A stretch of DNA of 64,000 nucleotides from Bordetella parapertussis (GTDB lineage Bacteria; Pseudomonadota; Gammaproteobacteria; Burkholderiales; SG8-39), in contig CAMAXP010000011.1 in NCBI GenBank assembly GCA_945862265.1, positions 1 to 64,000 on the forward strand. Reading direction: 5' to 3'. The notes under the pieces were generated by a model. The model saw only the letters and a program-made list of their open reading frames with translations. It had not been told where the DNA came from and searched no databases. The translations under genes and the position numbers were made by a program. This document shows positions 36,421-44,825 of the stretch, in pieces (the stretch's first letter is position 1; the number at the start of each line of letters is the position of its first letter).

Positions 36421-37122
36421 ATGAAGAAAAAGCCGCCGCCCAGGCGCCGACTATCCCAGGAAGAGCGCCGCCGCGTCATCATCGAGCAGGCTATTCAGGT
36501 ATTTGCGGAGCAGGGGTTCGGCGCCCCCACGCGCGTGCTCGCGCAGCGGATAGGAATAACACAACCCCTGCTCTTCCAGCACTTCGCAAGCAAGGACGAC
36601 CTCATCCAGGCCGTTTTCGCCGCGCTGTTCGAGCGCATGTCGATGCGCGACTGGCGCGCGGCGCTCGGGGACGGCGACGGCGACCTGCGGTCGCGCCTGA
36701 TCGAGTTCTTCATGTCGTATGCGACCACCTTGTATGACTATCACTGGATCCGCATTTACATGTTTGCGGGCCTGGAAGGCGGCGCCTTCAACCGGATGTA
36801 CATCGGCAAGCTGACCGAACCGCTCCTGCGCGAAATTGCCGCGCAGATACGCAGGGATCGCGGACTAAAGCGCTGCTCGCCCGCCGATGTGACTGCGCGC
36901 GAAATCGAATTGCTGTGGATTCTGCACGGCGGCCTCTATTACTCGGCCATCCGCAAGCAGATTTACGGCATGGCGATCGAAAGCGTCGATGTCAGGCCCC
37001 TGATCCAATATGGGGTGGATTCGGTCCTGGCCGGGATGGGTAGCCTGCTCGACGACCTCGGGAAGGCCCGCGTACGCCGTCCGAAATCGGCGCGCGCACC
37101 TTTACGCGCCGTCGCAGACTGA
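36421..37122 (+). CDS. TetR/AcrR-family transcriptional regulator
   Basis: A 233-residue regulator from ATG 36421. The HTH spans residues ~12-60: VIIEQAIQVFAEQGFGAPT, then VLAQRIGITQPLLFQHFASKDDLI, a textbook TetR recognition region. The remaining helices form the ligand domain; the C-terminus is basic (KARVRRPKSARAPLR). GGGAGG lies about 30 bp upstream of the start. It is divergent from the NicX-like/hydrolase operon and probably represses it in the absence of substrate (inference). Confidence 0.93.
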   Translation: MKKKPPPRRRLSQEERRRVIIEQAIQVFAEQGFGAPTRVLAQRIGITQPLLFQHFASKDDLIQAVFAALFERMSMRDWRAALGDGDGDLRSRLIEFFMSYATTLYDYHWIRIYMFAGLEGGAFNRMYIGKLTEPLLREIAAQIRRDRGLKRCSPADVTAREIELLWILHGGLYYSAIRKQIYGMAIESVDVRPLIQYGVDSVLAGMGSLLDDLGKARVRRPKSARAPLRAVAD

Positions 37123-37224
37123 TGCCTGCCATTGCGCAGCCCTTCGTTAACCTGATCCCACTGGTCAATGTATCGGTAACGATACAAATTACCGGGACAG
37201 CGGCTCCTGGCGGTCCGGATTTCC

Positions 37225-37249
37225 TGAAAAAATGTCCTGCATTCAGGAC
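37225..37249 (-). terminator. Rho-independent terminator
   Basis: On the minus strand GTCCTG-AATG-CAGGAC forms a 6-bp stem with a 4-base loop (37234-37249), followed after one A by a run of six T (complement of 37227-37232). It is correctly placed to end the minus-strand sugar-acid operon that begins at 42139. The stop codon of the 65-residue ORF lies inside the stem. Confidence 0.65.
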
Positions 37250-37440
37250 TTCGGCGGCCTGACGCAGTAGAAGTTGTCGACCGATGCGCTCTGGTGCGGC
37301 GCATCCACCGCGATCTGCTGCAGCCCGCCCTTCCCGTCGAGGACGCAGACTGCAAAGCCAAGCCTGTCGAGAGCCCGGCGTAATTCGACGCCGGTGCTCC
37401 CCATCCGGTACGGATCGACCTCGGAGGTCGTGCGCCGCAT
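37243..37440 (-). CDS. Hypothetical 65-residue protein
   Basis: ATG 37440 to TGA 37243, 32 bp downstream of the IPMDH-like gene on the same strand and ending exactly in the operon terminator. The product (ELRRALDRLGFAVCVLDGKG, then VDNFYCVRPPKS) has mixed composition that looks like protein rather than random GC-rich ORF, but no ribosome site is visible and I recognise no family. It may be a small real gene, a C-terminal remnant, or untranslated trailer. Confidence 0.3.
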   Translation of the reverse strand: MRRTTSEVDPYRMGSTGVELRRALDRLGFAVCVLDGKGGLQQIAVDAPHQSASVDNFYCVRPPKS

Positions 37441-37472
37441 GAGCGATATGGGGTCGCCAGTCGTCACTTGGT

Positions 37473-38555
37473 CTAGGCGCGAGAAAGTGCCAGGGCTTTC
37501 GCCGCCAGCGTCTCGGCCGCCTTGCGCGTGCCGCCCTCGGGCTGGCCGTAGGCGCCCAGGCGCAGGCTGCCGTCCGCGAGGCACGCTTCCACCGCGCGGC
37601 GCACGAGGCCGGCCGCCGCGGCCTCGCCGAGATGCTCAAGCATCAGCGCGGCAGTCAGCACCTGCGACACCGGGTTGGCCTTGTCTTGCCCCGCAATCCC
37701 CGGCGCCGAGCCATGGATCGGCTCGAAGTAGGCGTACTTTTCGCCGATGTTCCCCGAGGGGCACAGGCCGATCCCGCCGACAGTGGCACCGCCGAGGTCC
37801 GACAAGATATCGCCGAGCAGGTTCTCCATCACCAGCACGTCGAAGTGCGAAGGGTTCAGCACGAGTTCCTGCGCAGCCGCATCGGCGTAAAGGTATTCGC
37901 GCTTGATGTCCGGATACCCCTCGCCGACCTCGTCGAAGACGCGGCGGAAGAACGCGTACGACGCCAGCACGTTGCTCTTGTCTACGCAGGTCACGCGCTT
38001 TATGCCATCGGCCGGGGCGCCGTTGCGCCGGCGCGCGAGTTCGAATGCATACCGCGCGACGCGCTCAGTGCCCTTCCTCGTGATCAACAACGTGTCGGCC
38101 ATCGCATCGTTGGTGCCTATGCCCTTGCCGCGCGAGAGGTACAGTCCCTCCGTGTTCTCGCGCACGATCGCGTAGTCAATCGTGCCGGGCTGCGCGCGCG
38201 TCGGCGCATCGACGCCGGGCATGAGGCGCACCGGGCGCAGGTTCACGTAAGTGTCGAGGCCCGTGCGCAGCACGCCGCCGAGCGTGCCGGCCTCCGTGCC
38301 GTCCTTCAGGCGCACTTCCGGCAGGCCCACCGGCCCCTTCATCGTGGCATCCGCGTTCTTGATCGCCTGCATGGTTTCGGCCGACAGGTTCTCGCCCGTG
38401 TTGCGGTAGCACCCTGCACCGCCCTCGCGGTATTCAACCTCGAGCTTGAAACCGCCCAGTGACTGCTCGACGGCGGCCAGCACAACCATGGAGGCATCCA
38501 CGAGTTCCGGGCCGATGCCATCGCCCTTGATGACGACGATTTTGTAGGTGCGCAA
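37473..38555 (-). CDS. Isopropylmalate/tartrate dehydrogenase-like beta-decarboxylating dehydrogenase
   Basis: A 360-residue member of the isocitrate/isopropylmalate/tartrate dehydrogenase family. The start is TTG 38555, supported by AAAGGAAG upstream. Motifs are VIKGDGIGPELVDASM, the cofactor/substrate loop YVNLRPVRLMPGV, VRENTEGLYLSRGKGIG, the Lys/Asp metal region VTCVDKSNVLASYAFF and ENLLGDILSDLGG. It oxidises a 2R-hydroxy acid with decarboxylation using NAD(P)+. Neighbours (HIBADH-like, IlvD/EDD-like, DenD-like) point to sugar-acid rather than leucine metabolism. It is the last large gene of the operon. Confidence 0.88.
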   Translation of the reverse strand: MRTYKIVVIKGDGIGPELVDASMVVLAAVEQSLGGFKLEVEYREGGAGCYRNTGENLSAETMQAIKNADATMKGPVGLPEVRLKDGTEAGTLGGVLRTGLDTYVNLRPVRLMPGVDAPTRAQPGTIDYAIVRENTEGLYLSRGKGIGTNDAMADTLLITRKGTERVARYAFELARRRNGAPADGIKRVTCVDKSNVLASYAFFRRVFDEVGEGYPDIKREYLYADAAAQELVLNPSHFDVLVMENLLGDILSDLGGATVGGIGLCPSGNIGEKYAYFEPIHGSAPGIAGQDKANPVSQVLTAALMLEHLGEAAAAGLVRRAVEACLADGSLRLGAYGQPEGGTRKAAETLAAKALALSRA

Positions 38556-38577
38556 TTTGTCTTCCTTTCGATGTGTT

Positions 38578-39459
38578 TCAGCGTCCGGCGGCGAGCAGGT
38601 CGATGAACGCAGACGGTTCCACCTCCCCTTTGCCCTCCGCCGCGAGCAACCGGTAACGCTCCACGGCGGCGCGCGCCATGGGCAACGGCACGCCGGCCTC
38701 CTCGGCCAGCGTGACGGCATTCATCAGGTCCTTCAACATGACGTTGGAGGTACCAAGCGCAGGCTCGTACGCGCGCGAAGCCATGCGCGGACCGAACACC
38801 TGCAAAGGCTTGGAGTCGGCAAAGCCGCCGCGCAGCGCCTCCGGCAGTTTCGCGGCATCCACGCCCGCGGCTTCGGCAAGGCGCATCGCCTCGGCGATCA
38901 CCGGGAAGAGGCTCGCCACGATGACCTGGTTGGCAAGCTTGGTGACCTGTCCTGTGCCCGGGCCGCCCATGCGCGTGAATCGGCTGGCGAGCTCCGCGAT
39001 CAGCGGACGCACGAACTCGATGTGCTCCGATTTTCCGCCGGCCATGATCGCCAGCGTGCCCTCCTCAGCGCCTACAATGCCGCCGGACACCGGCGCGTCG
39101 ATGTAGCCCATGCCCAGCGCCTCGAGCTTCTCCGCCGCCTCGCGCGCAGCCGAAGGCGCGATGCTGGAGAAGTCGATCACGATCTTGCCTTCGGCCGCAC
39201 CCTCTGCAACACCGCCGGCGCCGAAGAGGACCTCCTTCACCGAGTTCTGGTCTGTGACGCACATCATCACAATGTCGGCGAAGCGGGCGACTTCGGCAGG
39301 CGAGTCCTTCGCGACGGCACCTTTGGTCGTGACCGGAACCAGCTTTTCCTTGCTGCGATTCCAGACCGCGACCGTGTAGCCGGCCGCCAGCAGGCGCAAC
39401 GTCATCGGCTTACCCATGAGGCCGATGCCGATGAAGCCGAGTTTTGGAAGGTCGCTCAT
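38578..39459 (-). CDS. Beta-hydroxyacid dehydrogenase (HIBADH / tartronate semialdehyde reductase-like)
   Basis: A 293-residue NAD(P)-dependent dehydrogenase. The N-terminal [21 protein letters not shown] is the Rossmann motif; substrate motif [19 protein letters not shown] and catalytic-lysine helix [16 protein letters not shown] follow. Length is standard. ATG 39459 overlaps the IlvD-like stop (ATGA) and follows GGAGGCAGGAA. It probably reduces or oxidises a 3-hydroxy acid or semialdehyde formed in the sugar-acid pathway of this operon. Confidence 0.9.
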   Translation of the reverse strand: MSDLPKLGFIGIGLMGKPMTLRLLAAGYTVAVWNRSKEKLVPVTTKGAVAKDSPAEVARFADIVMMCVTDQNSVKEVLFGAGGVAEGAAEGKIVIDFSSIAPSAAREAAEKLEALGMGYIDAPVSGGIVGAEEGTLAIMAGGKSEHIEFVRPLIAELASRFTRMGGPGTGQVTKLANQVIVASLFPVIAEAMRLAEAAGVDAAKLPEALRGGFADSKPLQVFGPRMASRAYEPALGTSNVMLKDLMNAVTLAEEAGVPLPMARAAVERYRLLAAEGKGEVEPSAFIDLLAAGR

Positions 39460-41174
39460 TTCCTGCCTCCGCTGTGCGTCACGGCGCCAAGGTTGGCCGG
39501 CCCGACCAGTGCCGCGTACTTCTCCAGCGCCCCGCTGAGGCGTTCGCGCTGCGGCAGTTTCCACGCCTTGCGCCGCCGGGTGAGTTCCGCCTCTGAAACG
39601 TTGAGCGTGAGCTTGCCACCCTTGCCGTCGATGACAATCGTGTCGCCATCCTTCACCAGCGCCAGCGGCCCACCGACACCCGCTTCGGGCGACACATACC
39701 CGATCATCATCCCCCGGGTGGCCCCGGAGAACCGCCCGTCGGTCAGCAGCGCGACCTTCTCGCCCATGCCCTGCCCGTAGATGAGCGCCGTCACGCCAAG
39801 CATCTCGCGCATGCCTGGGCCGCCCTTGGGACCTTCATAGCGGATCACCAGCACGTCGCCTTCGGAATACGCGCGCTTCGCCACGACGGCCGCGCAGTCC
39901 TCCTCGCAGTCGAACACGCGTGCACGCCCGGTGAACTTGAGGCTCTTCAGCCCGGCCACCTTGATCAGCGCCCCGTCAGGCGCGAGGTTGCCCTTGAGGA
40001 CCACGATGCCGCCGGTGTCGAGGATCGGTTCTTTGCGCACGACTTCACCGTCCGCGCCGGGGTGGTCGGAGAGTTCCTGCTCGAGCGTCGTGCCGAAGAT
40101 GGTGAGGCAGTCGCCGTGCAGCGCGCCGCGTTCCAGCAGCACCTTGAGCACGTTGTAGACACCGCCCACCGCGTGGAGGTCTTTCGCGAGGAAGCGCCCG
40201 CCGGGTTTCATGTCGGCGATCAACGGTGTCTTCTTCGAAATCCGCGCGAGATCATCGAGCGAGAACTTGATGCCGGCCTCATGGGCAATCGCCGGGATAT
40301 GCAATCCGGCATTGGTGGAACCGCCGGTGGCCGCCACTGCAGCACAGGCGTTCTCCAGGCTCTTCTTCGTGACGAGGTCACGCGGCAGCGGGCCTCCCGT
40401 GCGCAGCAGCTCCATCACCACGCGGCCCGCCTCGCGCGCGGTCGCGGCGCGTTCCTTCGCCATCGCGGGCATCGTGGCCGACCCCGGCAGCGCAAGGCCG
40501 AGCGTCTCGGACACCATCGCCATCGTGTTGGCCGTGAACTGGCCCGGGCACGCGCCCAGCGTAGGCAGGCAGACGCGCTCGAGCCGGTCGAGCTCGGACT
40601 GCTGCATGTCGCCGGCCATCACGGCACCCACGGCCTCGAAGGTATCGAGGACGGTGACGTCCTTGCCTTTCCAGCGGCCGGGCGTGGCCGACCCGCCGTA
40701 CATGAAGACGGAGGGCAGGTTCAACCGCACCATGGCCATCATCATGCCCGGCAGCGTCTTGTCGCATCCGGCAAAGGCCACCAGTGCGTCGTAAGCGTGC
40801 CCTCGGCATACGGCCTCCACGCCATCGGCAATGATTTCGCGCGAAGCCAGCGAGAACTTCATCCCCGCATGGCCCATCGACATCGAATCGGCCACAGCAA
40901 TCGAGGCAAAATCAAACGGCGTCCCGCCCCACTCCTTGATCGCCACGCAGGCCTCGCGGGCGAGTTCGCCTAGCTTGGCGTTGCAGGGCGTCACGCGACC
41001 GTCGGTACTCGCGACCCCGATGAACGGCTTGGCGATGTCCTCGTCAGTGAGGCCCATGCCGCGGAGGAAGGCGCGGTGCGGGGCACGGTCCATGCCCTCG
41101 ACCGTGATGCGGGACGGCAGATCCTTGAAGGGGGCGGCGACGGCTTTGCGGGTACGGGAGCGGCTGCGGGGCAT
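39456..41174 (-). CDS. ilvD: IlvD/EDD-family dehydratase (dihydroxy-acid or sugar-acid dehydratase)
   Basis: A 572-residue iron-sulfur dehydratase from ATG 41174. Cluster cysteines lie in [32 protein letters not shown] and [17 protein letters not shown]; the C-terminal [19 protein letters not shown] is the family substrate loop. Classical IlvD converts 2,3-dihydroxy acids to 2-keto acids in branched-chain amino acid synthesis. Here the gene sits in a catabolic operon with a D-erythronate-dehydrogenase-like gene and two hydroxy-acid dehydrogenases, so a sugar-acid dehydratase role is at least as likely. The symbol is used for the family only. Confidence 0.9.
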   Translation of the reverse strand: MPRSRSRTRKAVAAPFKDLPSRITVEGMDRAPHRAFLRGMGLTDEDIAKPFIGVASTDGRVTPCNAKLGELAREACVAIKEWGGTPFDFASIAVADSMSMGHAGMKFSLASREIIADGVEAVCRGHAYDALVAFAGCDKTLPGMMMAMVRLNLPSVFMYGGSATPGRWKGKDVTVLDTFEAVGAVMAGDMQQSELDRLERVCLPTLGACPGQFTANTMAMVSETLGLALPGSATMPAMAKERAATAREAGRVVMELLRTGGPLPRDLVTKKSLENACAAVAATGGSTNAGLHIPAIAHEAGIKFSLDDLARISKKTPLIADMKPGGRFLAKDLHAVGGVYNVLKVLLERGALHGDCLTIFGTTLEQELSDHPGADGEVVRKEPILDTGGIVVLKGNLAPDGALIKVAGLKSLKFTGRARVFDCEEDCAAVVAKRAYSEGDVLVIRYEGPKGGPGMREMLGVTALIYGQGMGEKVALLTDGRFSGATRGMMIGYVSPEAGVGGPLALVKDGDTIVIDGKGGKLTLNVSEAELTRRRKAWKLPQRERLSGALEKYAALVGPANLGAVTHSGGRK

Positions 41175-41200
41175 GTCTTGTTCTACCGTAGGGGGGGTTG

Positions 41201-42139
41201 TCAGGAAAGCAGGCCTGTTTGGAGGTAATCGTCCACAACCTCTTCGATGCTGGCGCTGGGCCGGAACCCAAGTCCCTCGCCGCGGGCAGAGTACGTGGAG
41301 CGCGCGACTGAATCCATCACCGCCTGCGCGGCCGGGTCCGGATCGAATCGCACCCGGCCGAGGGTACGCCCAGCGGCGCGCTTTTGCACCGCTTCCAGCA
41401 TGGCTTGCGCGGAAACAGGAATGCCGGTCAGCAGCAGGGTGCGGTCCGGGCCGATCGCCTGCCCCGGCAGCCCCATCGCGTGGACCAGCGACTCGACCAC
41501 CCGCTTCACCGATATGCAGGCCATCTGCGTGTGCGGGCCCACCGGGCAGGTGTAATCGCGCCCGGCCAGCGGTTCGCGGATGATCGCGCTCGACCAACCC
41601 GACAACGCAGTATTGGCGGTCCCCGGTCGCACCAGCACGGTCGGCAGGCGAACGCTGCGGCCGTCGGCGAATCCCCGGCGGGTGTAGTCGTCGATCATCA
41701 CCTCGCACATGAGCTTCTGCGCGCCGTACGACAGGCGCGGCGTGGGCCGGGTGTCGTCGGTGACTTCGAGCTTTTCGCCGCGATACACGGCAATCGACGA
41801 GGTGAAAATGAATTTCGGGTTCGTCCCGGCCAGCCTCGCCGCCTCGAGCAGGTCCCGGGTGGCGTCGAAGTTCACTTTCATGCCCAGCTCGAAGTTCTGC
41901 TCGGCACCGCCGGAGACCAGCGAGGCGAGATGGAAGATCGCATCGATGTCCTTTCCCACCAGCGAGCGGGCCATCGGCGCATAGGCAAGGTTTCCACTGA
42001 GCGCCTCGACCTTCGGGTTCCCGCCCACGGGCGCGACCTGGTCGAACGCAACGATCCGCTCCACCTCCCTGCGCGCGGCGAGGGCTGCGACCAGGGCTGC
42101 GCCGATGAAACCGGCCGCACCGGTGACCAGGATATTCAT
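41201..42139 (-). CDS. denD: NAD-dependent epimerase/dehydratase, D-erythronate dehydrogenase-like
   Basis: A 312-residue extended SDR. Cofactor motif [20 protein letters not shown], then [18 protein letters not shown], the Ser and Tyr of the active site in [12 protein letters not shown] and [14 protein letters not shown] (YxxxK). The substrate half ([22 protein letters not shown]) and overall length resemble DenD of Cupriavidus, which oxidises D-erythronate to 2-oxo-tetronate. It is the first gene of the minus-strand operon, divergent from a Bug gene across 100 bp. The assignment to DenD rather than another uronate dehydrogenase is from memory of the family. Confidence 0.75.
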   Translation of the reverse strand: MNILVTGAAGFIGAALVAALAARREVERIVAFDQVAPVGGNPKVEALSGNLAYAPMARSLVGKDIDAIFHLASLVSGGAEQNFELGMKVNFDATRDLLEAARLAGTNPKFIFTSSIAVYRGEKLEVTDDTRPTPRLSYGAQKLMCEVMIDDYTRRGFADGRSVRLPTVLVRPGTANTALSGWSSAIIREPLAGRDYTCPVGPHTQMACISVKRVVESLVHAMGLPGQAIGPDRTLLLTGIPVSAQAMLEAVQKRAAGRTLGRVRFDPDPAAQAVMDSVARSTYSARGEGLGFRPSASIEEVVDDYLQTGLLS

Positions 42140-42162
42140 GGGAGGCTATTCATCGGAATTTC

Positions 42163-42223
42163 ATCCGGGATTCTTGACTTGGAATGGCTGCGATTATCCC
42201 AGACTGTGCTAAAAATCCGGGAT
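42163..42223. promoter_or_regulatory. Divergent promoter region with ATCCGGGAT repeats
   Basis: In the 100-bp gap between the DenD-like gene and the Bug gene, the 9-mer ATCCGGGAT occurs at 42163-42171 and 42215-42223, 52 bp (about five helical turns) apart. A TTGACT hexamer at 42174-42179 could be a -35 box for the plus strand. The repeats are candidate sites for one regulator controlling both genes; no regulator gene is adjacent. Confidence 0.35.
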
Positions 42224-42239
42224 CAAAAAGGAGGATTCC

Positions 42240-43205
42240 ATGGAAAGATTCGCCAAGAGCCTGCTGGCCGGACTGCTGTTCTGCGCCACGCTGCCGGCAT
42301 GGGGCCAAGCGTACCCGGCCAAGCCCGTCAAGATCATCGTCCCGTTCGCGGCGGGCGGGCCGGCCGATATCTACGCGCGCTTCATCGGCAACAAGCTCCA
42401 GGAGGCGCTCGGCCAGTCCTTCGTCATCGAGGACCGCCCGGGCGGCGGCTCGCTGATCGGCACCGACGCGGCCGCCAAGTCCCCGGCGGACGGCTACACG
42501 CTGCTGATGATGTCGAACACCCACACGGTAAACGAGTCGCTGATCCCGACAAAGCCGTTCGACCTGATGCGCGACTTCGCGCCGGTCGCACCCGTGAATT
42601 ACTCCGACCTCGTCCTGGTGGTGCACCCTTCGGTGCCCGCGGGGTCACTTAAGGAACTCCTCGCCCTCGCAAAGGCAAAGCCCAAGTTCTACAACTACGC
42701 CTCCTCCGGCCCGGGCACGCCGTATCACATGGCCGGGGAACTCTTCAAGACGATGGCCGGCATCGACGTGGTGCATGTGCCCTACAAGGGAAGCTCGGGC
42801 GCCCGCACCGACATCCTCGGCGGGCAGGTGCAGATGATGTTCGACGCGATCACCACCATGGCGCCCAATGTGCGTGCCGGCAAGCTCAAGGCCTTCGGCA
42901 CCACGGGCAAAGTGCGCTCGCCCGTCCTGCCGGAAGTCCCCACCGTAGCGGAGGCCGGCGTGCCCGGCTACGAGGCGACGATCTGGCTGGGCGTCATGGC
43001 GCCGGTGGCGACACCACGGGCCATTGTCGACCGGTTGAACGCGGAGATCCGCAAGGTGGTGAACAACCCCGAAGTGCGGGACGCGTGGGCCCGGCAAGGC
43101 GCCGCCCCCATGAGCATGTCGCCCGACGAATTCGGCCAGTACATGAAGGAAGACATCGCCAAGTGGGCCACCATCGTGAAGATCTCGGGCGCGAAGGTCG
43201 ACTGA
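42240..43205 (+). CDS. Bug/TctC-family periplasmic substrate-binding protein (6 of 9)
   Basis: A 321-residue protein from ATG 42240 after AAGGAGG. The signal peptide is SLLAGLLFCATLPAWGQ; the mature start is AYPAKPVKIIVPFAAGGPAD. Landmarks include PADGYTLLMMSNTHTVN, VPYKGSSGARTDILGGQVQMM and DIAKWATIVKISGAKVD. It is divergent from the DenD-like operon, making a C4 sugar acid a candidate ligand, and its stop overlaps the start of a ModA-like gene (TGATG). Confidence 0.93.
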   Translation: MERFAKSLLAGLLFCATLPAWGQAYPAKPVKIIVPFAAGGPADIYARFIGNKLQEALGQSFVIEDRPGGGSLIGTDAAAKSPADGYTLLMMSNTHTVNESLIPTKPFDLMRDFAPVAPVNYSDLVLVVHPSVPAGSLKELLALAKAKPKFYNYASSGPGTPYHMAGELFKTMAGIDVVHVPYKGSSGARTDILGGQVQMMFDAITTMAPNVRAGKLKAFGTTGKVRSPVLPEVPTVAEAGVPGYEATIWLGVMAPVATPRAIVDRLNAEIRKVVNNPEVRDAWARQGAAPMSMSPDEFGQYMKEDIAKWATIVKISGAKVD

Positions 43206-43891
43206 TGGGCGTGCTGCATGTGCTGAGCGCGGGCGCCGCAAAAGCCGTGCTGACTACAGCGGCGCGTGACGCCGGCGTAACGCTCGAAGGTGCGTTCGGC
43301 GCGGTCGGCGCCATGCAGGACAAGCTGGCCGCCGGGGAACCGTGCGACGTTATCGTCCTGACCCGGAGCATGATCGACGCGCTGGCCGGCTCTGGGAGCG
43401 TCGACGCGGCCACCGTCGGCGACCTCGGGCGCGTCTATACGGCCATCGCGGTCAAGCGCGGTGCCCCGCTGCCCAATATTGCGCGCGCAACGGGCCTGAG
43501 CATGGCCCTGCTGGGGGTGGAAGAAATCTATGTGCCCGACCTCGCCAAGTCCACGGCCGGCCGGCACATCGCCGAAATGCTTGCGACGCTCGGGATCGCC
43601 AGCGAGGTCGCCCCGCGCCTCAGGGAATTCCCGAACGGCGCGACGGCGATGAAAGCAATGGCCGAATCGGCGGGACAGTACGCGATCGGCTGCACACAGG
43701 CTTCAGAGATCCTCTACACCGAAGGCGTTGCGCTGGTCGGATCGCTGCCCGGGGAGTTCGAACTGGCAACGCTCTACTCCGCGGCTGTGTGCACTGGCGC
43801 CGCAGACGTACCGGGCGCGCAAGCCTTTGCACGACACCTTACTGCGGACCTCACCCAGCGCATGCGCGCCAAGGCCGGGTTCGAGCCCTGA
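43205..43891 (+). CDS. Leaderless periplasmic-binding-fold (ModA/SBP_bac_11-like) protein
   Basis: A 228-residue type II binding-protein fold resembling molybdate-binding ModA: MGVLHVLSAGAAKAVLTTAA at the N-terminus, then GAVGAMQDKLAAGEPCDVIVL, PLPNIARATGLSMALLG, and IGCTQASEILYTEGVALVG. The first residues are already the first strand of the fold, so there is no signal peptide and the protein should stay in the cytoplasm. ATG 43205 overlaps the Bug stop. It may be an intracellular ligand sensor or carrier rather than a transporter receptor. Confidence 0.75.
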   Translation: MGVLHVLSAGAAKAVLTTAARDAGVTLEGAFGAVGAMQDKLAAGEPCDVIVLTRSMIDALAGSGSVDAATVGDLGRVYTAIAVKRGAPLPNIARATGLSMALLGVEEIYVPDLAKSTAGRHIAEMLATLGIASEVAPRLREFPNGATAMKAMAESAGQYAIGCTQASEILYTEGVALVGSLPGEFELATLYSAAVCTGAADVPGAQAFARHLTADLTQRMRAKAGFEP

Positions 43892-43941
43892 GTGGCGTTC
43901 AGACAGAATGCGATGCGCAGGCGCAGGGGCGATTCCGGGCA

Positions 43942-44049
43942 ATGTTTCCAGACGCGGGTGCCGAAACCGATCCGCTGGCCTGGGAGCGCCTCGAGTCCGC
44001 TTATCCCGACACCTTCCGGGGCATGCTCCAGTTCTGGTGCGCTCGCTGA
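43942..44049 (+). other. Short open frame, possible remnant C-terminus
   Basis: Frame from 43891 remains open to TGA at 44049; from the ATG at 43942 it encodes 35 residues (MFPDAGAETDPLAWERLESA, ending FRGMLQFWCAR). The composition reads like the amphipathic tail of a real protein, but no ribosome site or family is recognised. It lies in the 168-bp gap between the ModA-like gene and convergent ridA. Confidence 0.25.
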
Positions 44050-44059
44050 GCAGCCTCGG

Positions 44060-44452
44060 TCAGCCTTTGCGGCGGATCGCGATAGCGTCGAGCTTCATGC
44101 GCTCGCGCACCGGCAACGCAGAGACGGCCACGCAGGTACGCGCCGGCTTGTGGGGTGCGAAGCGCTTCTCGTAGACCGCGTTGACGCGGGGGTAGTCCTG
44201 CATGTCGGTCAGGTAGAGCACCACCTTGGCCACGTCCTGCAGGGTGCAGCCGGCCGCGGCGAGGATGCGCTCCGTATTGGTGATGGACTGCTCGGTCTGT
44301 TCAATCACGTCGTCCGACACCACCTGCCCGGTCTTCGGGTCGAGCCCGCCCATGCCCGACGTGAATACCCAGTCGCCCACGGAACTGGCGTGCGAGAACG
44401 GCCCGGGCGGGTTCGGGGCATCGGGCGCAGTATGGAGCTTGATTTCAGGCAT
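44060..44452 (-). CDS. RidA family enamine/imine deaminase
   Basis: A 130-residue RidA/YjgF-like protein: PPGPFSHASSVGDWVFTSGMGG, DVIEQTEQSITNTERILAAAG, VVLYLTDMQDYPRVNAVYEK and CVAVSALPVRERMKLDAIA, where the Arg of the last motif aligns with the catalytic Arg105 region. RidA hydrolyses reactive enamines made by PLP enzymes such as serine and threonine dehydratases. It is 31 bp downstream of the thioredoxin-like gene on the same strand. Confidence 0.9.
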   Translation of the reverse strand: MPEIKLHTAPDAPNPPGPFSHASSVGDWVFTSGMGGLDPKTGQVVSDDVIEQTEQSITNTERILAAAGCTLQDVAKVVLYLTDMQDYPRVNAVYEKRFAPHKPARTCVAVSALPVRERMKLDAIAIRRKG

Positions 44453-44483
44453 GGCGGTTCCTTCGTGATTGGGAGGTATAGGA

Positions 44484-44825
44484 TCAGGGGGCGGCAGTGA
44501 CGCCGTTAGCCTTCAGCCAGTCGCGCAATTTCCCTGCGGTGGAAAATCCTGAAAAACGATCGGCCAGCTCGCCGCCGCGGAACAGCATCGTGGTCGGCAG
44601 CGAGCGGATTTCGTAGCGCTCCGAGATGTCGGCCAGCGCCTCGGCATCGACCTTGGCCGATTCGAGCGCCTCGCCCACCTCCTGTACCACCACGCTCAGC
44701 ATGGGCGCGAGCTGCCGGCAGATGATGCACTTCGGCCCGGTGAAGGTGAGCAGCAAGGGCCTGGGGGCGGCGATCAACGCGTCCAGCTCCGCCTGCGAGG
44801 CCACATGCGACAGCGGCGCGCGCAT
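44484..44825 (-). CDS. Thioredoxin-like protein
   Basis: A 113-residue cytoplasmic thioredoxin fold. The active site reads FTGPKCIICRQLAPML, i.e. CxxC with Ile-Ile between the cysteines instead of the usual Gly-Pro. The following strand VDAEALADISERYEIRSLPTTMLFRGGELADRF keeps the cis-Pro (SLPT). The start at 44825 overlaps the stop of the AhpD-like gene (TGATG), implying stoichiometric expression and possibly electron delivery to it. Confidence 0.88.
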   Translation of the reverse strand: MRAPLSHVASQAELDALIAAPRPLLLTFTGPKCIICRQLAPMLSVVVQEVGEALESAKVDAEALADISERYEIRSLPTTMLFRGGELADRFSGFSTAGKLRDWLKANGVTAAP

